Shown here one piece after another: positions 1-6,772 of a stretch of DNA of 8,353 nucleotides. The notes under the pieces are model-generated. The model ran no database searches and was not told where the DNA came from. It saw only the letters and a list, made by a program, of their open reading frames with translations. The stretch lies in the NCBI GenBank assembly GCA_945901035.1, contig CAMDKN010000052.1, positions 1-8,353 on the forward strand. The letters are read 5' to 3'. The position numbers and the translations under genes were made by a program. The DNA is from Gulosibacter massiliensis (lineage in GTDB: Bacteria > Actinomycetota > Actinomycetes > Actinomycetales > Microbacteriaceae). Position 1 is the first letter of the stretch, and every line of letters starts with the position of its first letter.

Positions 1-303
1 CTCGCTCTCGTGAAAGGGCGCGCGGGCGAGGTGTACAACATCGGCGGTGGGACGGAACTGACCAACAAGGAACTCACCCAGATGCTGCTGGACGCGACCG
101 GAACCGACTGGTCTCGAGTCGACCAGGTTGAGGACCGAAAAGGTCACGATCGCCGTTACAGCGTGGATATTTCGAAAGCGACCGCCGAACTCGGTTACGT
201 CCCGCTCGTGGAATTCGGCCCTGGACTGCTGGACACGGTCGAGTGGTTTCGAACCAATCGCGAGTGGTGGGAGCCGCTCAAGGAACGAGCGTCGCTCGCG
301 TGA
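1..303 (+). CDS. rmlB: dTDP-glucose 4,6-dehydratase, C-terminal part (5' end outside window)
   Basis: Frame 1 is open from the left edge to TGA at 301-303, giving the last 100 residues of a protein usually about 330 long. RmlB converts dTDP-glucose to dTDP-4-keto-6-deoxyglucose in the cytoplasm, the second step of dTDP-L-rhamnose synthesis. Visible family signatures are GEVYNIGGG near the start of the fragment, then the DRKGHDRRY segment (RmlB usually has DRPGHDRRYA), then an ELGYVP stretch and the terminal GLLDTVEWFRTNREWW helix. The NAD-binding Rossmann motif and the YxxxK catalytic pair lie upstream and cannot be checked. The stop overlaps the start of rmlD in a GTGA arrangement, so the two genes are very likely co-transcribed. 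An in-frame GTG at 10 is only an internal valine, not a start. A related sugar-nucleotide dehydratase is possible but less likely given the neighbour. Confidence 0.93.
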   Translation, partial: LALVKGRAGEVYNIGGGTELTNKELTQMLLDATGTDWSRVDQVEDRKGHDRRYSVDISKATAELGYVPLVEFGPGLLDTVEWFRTNREWWEPLKERASLA

Positions 304-1142
304 GCGCCCCCATACTCGTGACGGGCGGGGGCGGAATGCTCGCTCATGCGTTAGGAAAAGTTTGGGGGGACGAGGTCGAACTCGTGTCGCGTGATCAACT
401 CGACATCACCGACCGCAGCGCGGTGGCCGACGCCGTTCGAGGTCGACGGGCCGTGATTAACACCGCTGCGTACACCGCAGTCGATTTTGCCGAAGGACAC
501 GACAACGTTGCATTCGCCGTCAACGCAACGGGCGCCGGAAATGTTGCCCGTGCGTGCGCCGACTCGTCGGCCGCACTGATTCACATTTCCACGGATTATG
601 TCTTCGATGGTCGTGCAACGAGCCCTTACTCCGAAGACTCCCCGACGGGCCCGATTTCCGCCTACGGTCGTTCCAAACTTTCCGGTGAACAGGCTGTTGT
701 GGCGGCCCACCCCACCGGCACGCGAATCGTTCGAACCGCCTGGCTCTACGGAGCACAAGGAACGAATTTCGTCGCGACGATGCTGGCGAAGGCGCGCTCG
801 GGCGACCGCGTCGCGGTGGTCACCGATCAGGTGGGTCAACCAACCTGGGCCGTGGATGTGGCGGAACGCATTCGCCACGTGCTCAACGCGGCGCCCGGCA
901 ACTATCACGCCACCAACGCGGGTTCCTGTAACTGGTGGGATCTCGCGCAGGCGGTTTACCAGGCCGCCGGCGCGGATGTCTCGCTCGTCGAGAAGACGGT
1001 AGCCGCCGCGTTCGTTCGACCCGCCCCTCGACCGTCCTATTCGGTGCTCGGTGACGAGGCCGCTCGCGCCGCGGGGATTCCGGCGATGCGCCCGTGGCGC
1101 GAGGCACTCGACGAGGCGCTCCGCATCGACTTCGCGGTCTGA
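300..1142 (+). CDS. rmlD: dTDP-4-dehydrorhamnose reductase
   Basis: The product is 280 residues, a normal length for the family. RmlD reduces dTDP-4-keto-L-rhamnose to dTDP-L-rhamnose with NAD(P)H, the last pathway step. It is an extended short-chain dehydrogenase: the dinucleotide-binding loop TGGGGMLAHAL is at residues 8-18, NTAAYTAVDFAE at 54-65, STDYVFDG at 97-104, the catalytic YxxxK pair at Y122 and K126, GQPTWAVDVAE at 179-189, and the substrate-end motif RPAPRPSYSVL at 240-250. I place the start at GTG 300 rather than further upstream in the open frame: it puts the Rossmann loop at the usual distance from the N-terminus, and its GTG overlaps the rmlB stop (GTGA), which suggests translational coupling. 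An AAGGA at 280-284 lies 15 bases upstream, rather far for a ribosome site. The gene ends 8 bases from the convergent LCP gene. Confidence 0.95.
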   Translation: MSAPILVTGGGGMLAHALGKVWGDEVELVSRDQLDITDRSAVADAVRGRRAVINTAAYTAVDFAEGHDNVAFAVNATGAGNVARACADSSAALIHISTDYVFDGRATSPYSEDSPTGPISAYGRSKLSGEQAVVAAHPTGTRIVRTAWLYGAQGTNFVATMLAKARSGDRVAVVTDQVGQPTWAVDVAERIRHVLNAAPGNYHATNAGSCNWWDLAQAVYQAAGADVSLVEKTVAAAFVRPAPRPSYSVLGDEAARAAGIPAMRPWREALDEALRIDFAV

Positions 1143-1150
1143 CGTTCGGG

Positions 1151-2494
1151 TTACGGGTTCGGCGTCGGTGATGGTGTCGCCCGCGGAGGGAACACCGCCT
1201 CACGGACGATGGCATGTGCGACGCGGAAGTTCGGGTACAGATAATCGAACTCCGGCGGCACGAGTTCTGCGCGGCGCATCGGCAACTTCCGGGCTTTCGT
1301 GCCCAAATCAACCATCACACCGACCATCGACTGGGGCATGTCGGTGACAACGAGAAGTTTTCCGGCGGACGCCAGTTCGTTGAATTTGGCCAGCACCGTT
1401 GACGCGGTCACCTGGCGCAGAATTGCCTCCTGGATTTGGCGCTGACGAGCCATGCGGTCAAAGTCATCCGAGTCGCACCTCGTGCGCGCATACATTAACG
1501 CCCTCTTGCCCGAGAGGTGGGTCTCGCCGGGGTAGAAGGTGTATGTCACCGGCTCTCCGACCACACAGACGTGAACTTCCTCTTCGACAAGGATGTCCAC
1601 TCCGCCCAGTGCATCGATGAGGCGTCGGAACCCGCTCATGTCGATGAGCACGTAAAACTGAACCGTGATGCCCGTGATCGCTTCGACCGAATCGCGGGTC
1701 GCTTCGATACCCGGTGTGGAGTTGGCCGCCAACGCGTCGGGGTACAACTCGGCATGTTTCTCCGCGAAGTCATAAATGTAGGAAAACAGGCACTCGTCCC
1801 CGCAATTGAAACCGTCGGGCCACGCGGTGCGCATCGGCGAACCGTCGATGAACGGGGCGTTGTACAGGTTGCGCGGAATTCCGACAACGGCAAGTTGTCC
1901 GGTTGTGGCGTCCACGGTGATGAGGCTCGTCGAGTCGGGGCGAAGTCCGATTCGACCGGCTCCCGCGTCTCCCCCCAGCAACATAAAGGTGTACTTGCCG
2001 TCGATCGGTTCCACCGGTGGCTTCTCGGCGAAAATCCCGCCGATGGTCACACGGGTTACACCCGCGAGAAAGGATCCGTAGGCCGCGACACCGGCCGGAA
2101 CCAGCATGGCGACGACGGTCAATAACGCAACCCAGACGCGCGTCCGACCGGGAACGTGGACAAAGCGAACCAACCGAAAAGTGTCGACCGCGGCGACGAA
2201 CGAGAGAATCGCGAAGACCACGAGCAGCGCTTGCACGCCGAGCAACCCCCAGAAGGACACCCAAAAACTCAGCGTGGCACCGCCCGCGACGAGGTAGGCG
2301 ACGAACGTCCCGACCCCCACCGCCAACAACAGCAGCCAGGTCCCGAAAAGAACGCGCCCCAACCGCCGGTTACCCGCGATGAGTTGAGCCGAGCCCGGCA
2401 TGAAAACCGACAGCAGGATTAGCCACCAGGCACGACGCGACATCACCGCGGGATCGCGCATGTCGGGGTTGCGAATCGGGGAGGTGAGGCTCAC
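1151..2494 (-). CDS. LytR-CpsA-Psr (LCP) family cell-wall glycopolymer transferase with multi-pass membrane N-terminus
   Basis: The product is 447 residues. LCP enzymes move polysaccharides from a polyprenyl-diphosphate carrier onto peptidoglycan at the outer face of the membrane. The N-terminal third has about four hydrophobic segments (roughly 23-41, 47-72, 75-103 and 119-145) instead of the single anchor of classical LytR. The LCP domain starts near 168 ([11 protein letters not shown]) and contains RPDST at 186-190, ITVD at 192-195 and IPRNL at 206-210, whose Asp and Arg residues bind metal and diphosphate in the family. [13 protein letters not shown] (327-339) and [10 protein letters not shown] (344-353) form the second conserved block. 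All four cysteines (C231, C235, C310, C340) are in the outer domain. The C-terminus is a Pro/Thr/Ser tail. The GTG start overlaps the purE stop by 4 bases; in-frame ATGs at codons 12 and 18 are alternative starts. The nearby rmlB-rmlD genes make a rhamnose-containing polymer a plausible substrate, but this is inference. Confidence 0.92.
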   Translation of the reverse strand: MSLTSPIRNPDMRDPAVMSRRAWWLILLSVFMPGSAQLIAGNRRLGRVLFGTWLLLLAVGVGTFVAYLVAGGATLSFWVSFWGLLGVQALLVVFAILSFVAAVDTFRLVRFVHVPGRTRVWVALLTVVAMLVPAGVAAYGSFLAGVTRVTIGGIFAEKPPVEPIDGKYTFMLLGGDAGAGRIGLRPDSTSLITVDATTGQLAVVGIPRNLYNAPFIDGSPMRTAWPDGFNCGDECLFSYIYDFAEKHAELYPDALAANSTPGIEATRDSVEAITGITVQFYVLIDMSGFRRLIDALGGVDILVEEEVHVCVVGEPVTYTFYPGETHLSGKRALMYARTRCDSDDFDRMARQRQIQEAILRQVTASTVLAKFNELASAGKLLVVTDMPQSMVGVMVDLGTKARKLPMRRAELVPPEFDYLYPNFRVAHAIVREAVFPPRATPSPTPNP

Positions 2495-2982
2495 GACAGC
2501 GAATCTTTGAGTGCGGCGTTTTTGGTGGCGACCGTCTCGGCAAGGGCAGCGGCGTGGTCGTCCAGTTGCGCCGCCAGAGCCGTGTCCTCGATCGCGAGCA
2601 TCCGAATCGCAAGGAGGGCAGCGTTCGCGGAGTTTCCGATGGCGACAGTGGCGACGGGAATCCCGGCGGGCATTTGCACAATCGACAGCAACGAATCAAG
2701 CCCGTCTAATGGGGACAGCGCAACGGGGACTCCGATGACGGGAAGGCTCGACACCGAGGCGAGCATTCCGGGCAGGTGCGCGGCGCCGCCCGCTCCGGCG
2801 ATGATGACCGAGATTCCGTTGGCGCGGGCGGTCTTTCCCCACTCCATCATCGCGTCGGGAGTTCGGTGCGCACTGAGAATCTGAACGTCGACGGACACCC
2901 CAAAGGCGTCCAGAGTTTCTTTGGCCGCCGTCATCGTCGACCAGTCCGAGTCGGATCCCATGACGATGGCGACGCGGTGCAT
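2491..2982 (-). CDS. purE: N5-carboxyaminoimidazole ribonucleotide mutase (PurE, class I)
   Basis: The product is 163 residues, typical of class I PurE. It moves the carboxylate of N5-CAIR to carbon 4 to give CAIR in purine synthesis, acting on the PurK product. The binding loop GSDSDW is at residues 9-14, the SAHRTP loop with the catalytic-type His39 at 37-42, and the glycine-rich [12 protein letters not shown] at 62-73. [24 protein letters not shown] covers about 92-115. I chose ATG 2982 over GTG 2988, two codons upstream, because GGTGA at 2994-2990 is 7 bases from the ATG but only one or two from the GTG. The gene lies 15 bases downstream of purK and its TGA overlaps the LCP start, so it is almost certainly co-transcribed with both. 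Presence of purK excludes the class II (CO2-using) route. Confidence 0.97.
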   Translation of the reverse strand: MHRVAIVMGSDSDWSTMTAAKETLDAFGVSVDVQILSAHRTPDAMMEWGKTARANGISVIIAGAGGAAHLPGMLASVSSLPVIGVPVALSPLDGLDSLLSIVQMPAGIPVATVAIGNSANAALLAIRMLAIEDTALAAQLDDHAAALAETVATKNAALKDSLS

Positions 2983-2989
2983 ACTCACG

Positions 2990-2994
2990 TCACC
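2990..2994 (-). promoter_or_regulatory. Ribosome binding site deciding the purE start
   Basis: GGTGA on the minus strand, 7 bases before ATG 2982, matches part of the AAGGAGGTGA consensus. The alternative GTG at 2988 is too close to use it. The site spans the end of the purK coding region boundary (purK stop TAG at 3000-2998). Confidence 0.55.
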
Positions 2995-2997
2995 ATG

Positions 2998-4101
2998 CTA
3001 AATGTCGGCGCGAAAGATTTCCGCCACGGCGCGCGCCCGATACACGGTGTCCGCTGCGTCGTTTCCAGTCGCCGTGACGTGGCCAACCTTTCGCCCTGCT
3101 CGGGGTTTCTTTCCGTAGTTGTGTAATTTCACATCGGCAAATTCGCCGACACGGGCGTAGCGGTCAATGCTCATCGAGCCGAACACGTTGATCATGACCG
3201 CCCACGGGTGCCGAGATTCCGTCGACCCGAGGGGGAAGTCCGCGACCGCCCGCAGGTGCTGTTCAAATTGCGACGTCACACTGCCCTCAATCGTGACGTG
3301 TCCCGAATTATGAGGACGCATGGCGAGTTCGTTGACGAGGAGCCGTCCGTCGGTCGTTTCAAATAGTTCGACCGCGAGCACGCCGGTGACGCCGAGGTCG
3401 TTCGCAATTCGGCGGCCGATATCCGCCGCGACCTCGAGAACGCGGTCATCTGCTGTCGGGGCGGGCAGAATCACCTCGGAACACACCCCGTCGGACTGGG
3501 TCGTCTCCACGACGGGCCACACCGCGGTGTCGCCCGCGGGTCGGCGTGCGACCAATTGCGCAAGTTCTCGCGAAAAATCGACGAGTTCCTCGAGTAAAAC
3601 GGGGCCTTCGGACAACCACTCGGAGATCTGTGCCGGGTCGGTGACGACAGCCACGCCCTTTCCGTCGTAACCGCCGCGCGGGGTTTTGGCGATTATCCGG
3701 CCGCCGTGCCGAGCGAGAAATTCCGCCACCTGCCCGGAATCCTCCGCCACTCCCCAATCGGGAACGGGGTGTCCGAGTTCGTCGAGCACCCGTCGCATCG
3801 CAATCTTGTCCTGAGCGATGGCGAGCGCCGACGGGTCGGGCCGAACCGCGACCCCGGCGGCGACGAGCGCATCGAGTACCTCCGCCGGAACGTGTTCGTG
3901 GTCGAAGGTGATGACGTCAACACCCTCGGCAAAGCGAAGTACGGTGTCGATGTCGCGGAAATCACCGATGGCGGTGGCACGATCGCGCGCCGACGAATCC
4001 GCCGATTCCGCGAGCACACGAAGTTCGATTCCCAACTCGATAGCGGGGCCGATCATCATTCGAGCGAGTTGCCCACCACCAATCACGCCGATCACGGTCA
4101 C
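2998..4101 (-). CDS. purK: N5-carboxyaminoimidazole ribonucleotide synthase (PurK, ATP-grasp)
   Basis: The product is 367 residues, a normal PurK length. It uses ATP and bicarbonate to convert aminoimidazole ribonucleotide to N5-CAIR, which PurE then rearranges. Visible parts are an N-terminal PreATP-grasp fold with GVIGGGQLARM at 5-15, TFDHEHVP at 65-72 (TFEFENVP-like in enterobacteria), the ATP-grasp glycine loop PRGGYDGKGV at 141-150, LLEELVDFSRELAQLVAR at about 169-186, and the metal/nucleotide block NELAMRPHNSGH at 257-268. The C-terminal GKKPRAGRKVGHVT is also characteristic. The start is GTG 4101; GTG 4095 two codons later is an alternative. No good ribosome site lies just before it, but an AAGGAG sits about 46 bases upstream next to a possible short leader ORF that overlaps this start. 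It follows birA by 79 bases, the largest gap in the leftward gene block. Confidence 0.96.
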   Translation of the reverse strand: MTVIGVIGGGQLARMMIGPAIELGIELRVLAESADSSARDRATAIGDFRDIDTVLRFAEGVDVITFDHEHVPAEVLDALVAAGVAVRPDPSALAIAQDKIAMRRVLDELGHPVPDWGVAEDSGQVAEFLARHGGRIIAKTPRGGYDGKGVAVVTDPAQISEWLSEGPVLLEELVDFSRELAQLVARRPAGDTAVWPVVETTQSDGVCSEVILPAPTADDRVLEVAADIGRRIANDLGVTGVLAVELFETTDGRLLVNELAMRPHNSGHVTIEGSVTSQFEQHLRAVADFPLGSTESRHPWAVMINVFGSMSIDRYARVGEFADVKLHNYGKKPRAGRKVGHVTATGNDAADTVYRARAVAEIFRADI

Positions 4102-4142
4102 GATGACTCGCGGCGGGTACTGACGCGACGGAGACGATACAC
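4098..4142 (-). CDS. Possible 14-codon leader ORF overlapping the purK start
   Basis: On the minus strand a GTG at 4142 opens a 14-codon frame rich in arginine (VYRLRRVSTRRESS) that ends in TGA at 4100-4098. That TGA overlaps the purK GTG as GTGA, the same junction used elsewhere in this cluster. AAGGAG, the best ribosome-site match in the gap, lies at 4152-4147, only 4 bases before this GTG and with no in-frame purK start near it. The frame could serve to load ribosomes onto purK. There is no homology to lean on, the spacing is short, and another GTG in a different frame directly follows the site at 4147, so this remains tentative. Confidence 0.25.
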   Translation of the reverse strand: MYRLRRVSTRRESS

Positions 4143-4146
4143 GGCA

Positions 4147-4152
4147 CTCCTT
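4147..4152 (-). promoter_or_regulatory. Strong Shine-Dalgarno-like AAGGAG in the birA-purK gap
   Basis: AAGGAG on the minus strand (within CGAAGGAGTGCC) is the clearest purine-rich ribosome site in this 79-base gap. It is about 46 bases before the annotated purK GTG, too far to serve it directly. It either serves the short ORF at 4142-4098 or is a chance match. Confidence 0.35.
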
Positions 4153-4180
4153 CGGGCGATGGGGGACGGTGTCAGCCTAT

Positions 4181-4909
4181 CTAACGCGGTTCGTCGCCAG
4201 CGAGACGCAGGTGGGTGACGTCAGCGGCGATGAACTCGTCGACGACACCCGCAACGTCCACACACAACGAGCCGGATGCGCCGATTCCGGTCGCTCGCCC
4301 GGTCACGATTCGACCGTCGGGAAGTTCGAGTCGCACCTCGCGGCCGATGGTGTCGATGGTCGACGCCACCTCGCCGAGAAGGTCGCCGGAATCGAGCTCG
4401 GGTGCGCGGCGCACGATCGCCTGGGTCAGTGCCTCGACAAGTTCGGCGGGTGAGATGGTGATGTCGTGCCGTGCGAGAAACGTGGCGGAATCCGCGGCAA
4501 TCTGGGGCGGAATCCCAGTGAGGTTTATTCCGATTCCAATCCCGAGTCGATCGTCGTCCAACGCTTCAACCAGAATCCCCGCGACCTTCCGTCCTTGGAT
4601 CTGAACGTCGTTCGGCCATTTCACCGACGTGTCTGTGCCCGCTGGCGCGAAGGACCCAATCACCCGCCGCAGTTCCACGGCCACCAGCAACGGAAGCCGG
4701 GTGATGTGCCGGGGTGAACCGATCGCGCGGTGAGACAACACGAGCGTCACGGCGAGCCCCTGACCCGCCACCATGTTCCACGTTCGGTCCTGGCGCCCGC
4801 GTCCCGCCGTTTGGTTCGGCGTGGCAACCACATCGCCGTGCCGGAAATTGTCGGCACGGGCGACCCGCGTTGTCGAATCGACTTCGTCGAACCAGTGAAC
4901 GGCAACCAC
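4181..4909 (-). CDS. birA: Biotin--[acetyl-CoA-carboxylase] ligase, monofunctional
   Basis: The product is 242 residues and consists of the catalytic and small C-terminal domains only; the N-terminal winged-helix repressor domain of E. coli BirA (about 320 residues) is absent. It activates biotin to biotinyl-AMP and attaches it to a lysine of the carboxyl-carrier domain. Motifs: VDSTT at 10-14, the biotin-loop GRGRQDRTW at 36-44 (GRGRRGRxW in E. coli), KWPNDV at 97-102, RKVAGILVE with the conserved Lys at 107-115, and GIGINL at 125-130. The GTG start shares one base with the TAG stop of accE (TAGTG), and no clear ribosome site precedes it, so translation probably relies on coupling. Its position right after the carboxylase subunits fits its job of biotinylating that enzyme. 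It cannot regulate transcription in the E. coli manner. Confidence 0.95.
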   Translation of the reverse strand: MVAVHWFDEVDSTTRVARADNFRHGDVVATPNQTAGRGRQDRTWNMVAGQGLAVTLVLSHRAIGSPRHITRLPLLVAVELRRVIGSFAPAGTDTSVKWPNDVQIQGRKVAGILVEALDDDRLGIGIGINLTGIPPQIAADSATFLARHDITISPAELVEALTQAIVRRAPELDSGDLLGEVASTIDTIGREVRLELPDGRIVTGRATGIGASGSLCVDVAGVVDEFIAADVTHLRLAGDEPR

Positions 4910-5130
4910 TAGCGGAGTGGGTTCGACCAGACCGCGCCCACCATCGATGGCCGCAGCGTGCGCACCGATCGAGTCCAGCCGTCGACGCCCGATTCCGCTT
5001 CGACCGCGCCGCCCTCGCGCAACATGCCGGCCACCACCGCGATGACCGCGGCGGCGTGTTCGGGCGTTGGATTGCCCGCCTCCACGCGAATCTGCGTCAG
5101 CGGGTCGATGTCGGCGTCGGAAGAAGACAT
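4909..5130 (-). CDS. accE: Acyl-CoA carboxylase epsilon subunit
   Basis: The product is 73 residues. In actinobacteria a small, poorly conserved epsilon protein binds the acyl-CoA carboxylase complex and stimulates it. The recognisable part is IRVEAGNPTPEHAAAVIAVVAGML (about 14-37), where GNPTPEE-AAVVAVL is the family core. It is followed by a variable linker and a C-terminal tryptophan region (W52, then RTLRPSMVGAVW at 57-68) like the usual W..R..LR....P..W pattern. The N-terminus is acidic and probably flexible. ATG at 5130 shares its A with the TAA stop of the beta-subunit gene (TAATG), a classic coupling junction. Assignment rests on the short motif plus position between accD and birA, which is the expected place for this family. 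Confidence 0.85.
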   Translation of the reverse strand: MSSSDADIDPLTQIRVEAGNPTPEHAAAVIAVVAGMLREGGAVEAESGVDGWTRSVRTLRPSMVGAVWSNPLR

Positions 5131-6728
5131 TAGAGCGGAATATTTCCGTGCTTCTTCGGTGGCATGCTCGCGCGTTTGGTTCCGAGCGCCCGCATCGACC
5201 GAATGATCGCGATTCGGGTCATGTGGGGGTAAATAACGTTGTCGATTTCGCCGCGTTCCGCCGCCAAAAAGGGACTCGCGACATTGAGGGTGTAGTCGCT
5301 CGCCAGTTTGGTTCGAAGAGCCGCGACGTCCTCGCCGCGCTCTTCTGCTTCCTTGATTTCGGCGCGGTACAGAATGTTGACCGCACCCTGTCCGCCCATG
5401 ACCGCGAGTTCCGCCGTCGGCCAGGCCATGTTGATGTCGGCACCGAGGTGCTTTGAACCCATCACGATGTACGCGCCGCCGTAGGCCTTACGAGTGATGA
5501 CGGTGATGAGCGGCACGGTGGCCTCGGAATAGGCGTACAGCAGTTTCGCGCCACGACGGATGACACCCTGCCATTCCTGGTCGGTGCCGGGCAAAAATCC
5601 GGGAACATCGACGAGCGTAATGATGGGGAGTCCGAAGGCGTCACAGAATCGAACGAAACGAGCGGCCTTTTCGCTGGCTTCGATGTTGAGCGTTCCCGCC
5701 ATTTCTTTCGGCTGGTTCGCGACGACCCCGACGGGTTTTCCCTCCACTCGGGCGAACCCGATGATGATGTTCGGGGCGAACAGCGGCTGGACCTCGAGGA
5801 ACGAGTCGTCGTCGACGGATCGGGCGATTACCTCCAACATGTCGTAGGGCTGGTTCGCGCTGTCCGGGATGATGACGTCGAGTTCTTTGTCCGCCTCGGT
5901 GGGGGTTTCGGACACAACCGCCGCATAGCGCGGGTGATCGGCGAGATTGTTCTGTGGCAGGTACGCGAGAACGGAGCGAACGAAATCGAACGCATCCGGC
6001 TCATCGCTCGCGAGATAGTGTGACACTCCGGTTCGCACCGAGTGAGTTTCGGCGCCACCGAGTTCTTCCATGCCAACGTCTTCACCCGTGACCGCTTTGA
6101 TGACATCGGGTCCGGTCACGAACATCTGGCTCGTCTTGTCGACCATGACGACGAAGTCGGTGAGGGCGGGCGAATACACCGCTCCGCCCGCCGCCGGGCC
6201 ACAGATGATGGAGAACTGCGGAATCACCCCGCTGGACTGGGTGTTCAGGCGGAAAATCTCGCCGTACTTGCCCAACGCGGTCACGCCTTCTTGGATTCGA
6301 GCACCGCCCGAATCGAGGATGCCGATGATCGGAACACCCGCCTTGAGCGCGTACTCCTGGAGTTTCACGATTTTGGCGCCGGCGGCCTCGCCGAGCGACC
6401 CACCAAAAACACTGAAGTCTTGACTGAAAATGCCGACCTCGCGGCCGTGGATTCGACCGACGCCCATGATGACGGAGTCGCGATCGGGACGCTTGCCCGA
6501 GTCGCCGAACGAGTCGCCGCGCGAGCGCACGAACTTGTCGATTTCCGTGAAGCCGGTCCCGGGGTCGACCAACTGCATGATGCGGGCCATCGCCGAGTTC
6601 TTGCCCTTGACTTTTTGCTTCTCGGCCGCCGCCTTTTGCGCGTCGTCCAAGTTTTTGAGACGCGCGGCGAAATCAGCGATTCTCGCTGCCGTCGTCGCGG
6701 GTCCGGGTTTCGGGGTGTTCTCAGTCAC
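5130..6728 (-). CDS. accD: Acyl-CoA carboxylase beta subunit (carboxyltransferase)
   Basis: The product is 532 residues, the usual length of actinobacterial AccB/PccB/AccD5 proteins. As a hexamer it transfers CO2 from carboxybiotin to acetyl-CoA or propionyl-CoA, giving malonyl-CoA or methylmalonyl-CoA for lipid synthesis. It has two crotonase-fold halves. The N-terminal half shows [10 protein letters not shown] at 139-148 and the oxyanion-hole segment [11 protein letters not shown] at 177-187. The C-terminal half shows [14 protein letters not shown] at 372-385 and [19 protein letters not shown] at 413-431. The extreme C-terminus KKHGNIPL is a hallmark of this group. Ile421 in GGAYIVM matches AccB rather than PccB (Asp), which suggests acetyl-CoA is accepted. 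The GTG start at 6728 has TAAGGT 6 bases upstream, readable as a -10 element or a ribosome site. The carboxylase alpha (biotinylated) subunit is not in the window. The substrate name is less certain than the family. Confidence 0.95.
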   Translation of the reverse strand: MTENTPKPGPATTAARIADFAARLKNLDDAQKAAAEKQKVKGKNSAMARIMQLVDPGTGFTEIDKFVRSRGDSFGDSGKRPDRDSVIMGVGRIHGREVGIFSQDFSVFGGSLGEAAGAKIVKLQEYALKAGVPIIGILDSGGARIQEGVTALGKYGEIFRLNTQSSGVIPQFSIICGPAAGGAVYSPALTDFVVMVDKTSQMFVTGPDVIKAVTGEDVGMEELGGAETHSVRTGVSHYLASDEPDAFDFVRSVLAYLPQNNLADHPRYAAVVSETPTEADKELDVIIPDSANQPYDMLEVIARSVDDDSFLEVQPLFAPNIIIGFARVEGKPVGVVANQPKEMAGTLNIEASEKAARFVRFCDAFGLPIITLVDVPGFLPGTDQEWQGVIRRGAKLLYAYSEATVPLITVITRKAYGGAYIVMGSKHLGADINMAWPTAELAVMGGQGAVNILYRAEIKEAEERGEDVAALRTKLASDYTLNVASPFLAAERGEIDNVIYPHMTRIAIIRSMRALGTKRASMPPKKHGNIPL

Positions 6729-6734
6729 CCCTTT

Positions 6735-6740
6735 ACCTTA
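6735..6740 (-). promoter_or_regulatory. -10-like element TAAGGT before accD
   Basis: On the minus strand TAAGGT fits the actinobacterial -10 pattern TAnnnT and ends exactly 6 bases before the accD GTG, so a transcript would begin at or next to the start codon. I see no good -35 match at 16-18 bases upstream. The same bases contain AAGG at 6739-6736, 7 bases from the GTG, which could instead act as a ribosome site for read-through transcripts from the methyltransferase gene. Confidence 0.45.
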
Positions 6741-6744
6741 CTGA

Positions 6745-6755
6745 CGGGAGTCCCG
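6745..6755. repeat. 11-base palindrome between the methyltransferase and accD genes
   Basis: CGGGAGTCCCG has 5-base arms around one central base and lies 4 bases upstream of the TAAGGT hexamer, in the 44-base gap. A slightly wider inverted pair, CTGACG at 6741-6746 and CGTCAG at 6771-6776, brackets it. It could be an operator in the -10/-35 spacer, a weak hairpin ending the methyltransferase transcript, or chance in GC-rich DNA. There is no T tract after it on either strand. Confidence 0.3.
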
Positions 6756-6772
6756 CTCGGCACCTATCGACG

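Noticed and set aside
243..299. Upstream extension of rmlD to an ATG-like start at 243
   Set aside because: It would overlap rmlB by about 60 bases and add a 19-residue N-terminus not typical of RmlD; the GTG at 300 with its GTGA overlap fits better.
351..908. Long minus-strand open frame inside rmlD (185 codons)
   Set aside because: It is the antisense shadow of a gene with complete RmlD motifs; its translation is low-complexity Arg/Gly/Val-rich with no recognisable domain.
1173..1196. Hairpin as an intrinsic terminator for rmlD
   Set aside because: It lies within LCP coding sequence, the stem is interrupted, and no T-rich run follows; such small stems are expected by chance in this GC-rich DNA.
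4134..4175. Possible promoter before purK: CTGACA (4175-4170, minus) as -35 and TATCGT (4139-4134) as -10
   Set aside because: The spacing between the two is 30 bases, far from 16-18, and no -10 match is present at the right distance from CTGACA.
5130..6728. Reading accD/accE/birA/purK/purE as a new defence or metabolic system
   Set aside because: Each gene is a recognisable housekeeping family with intact key motifs, and the grouping is explained by known actinobacterial gene order and compaction.
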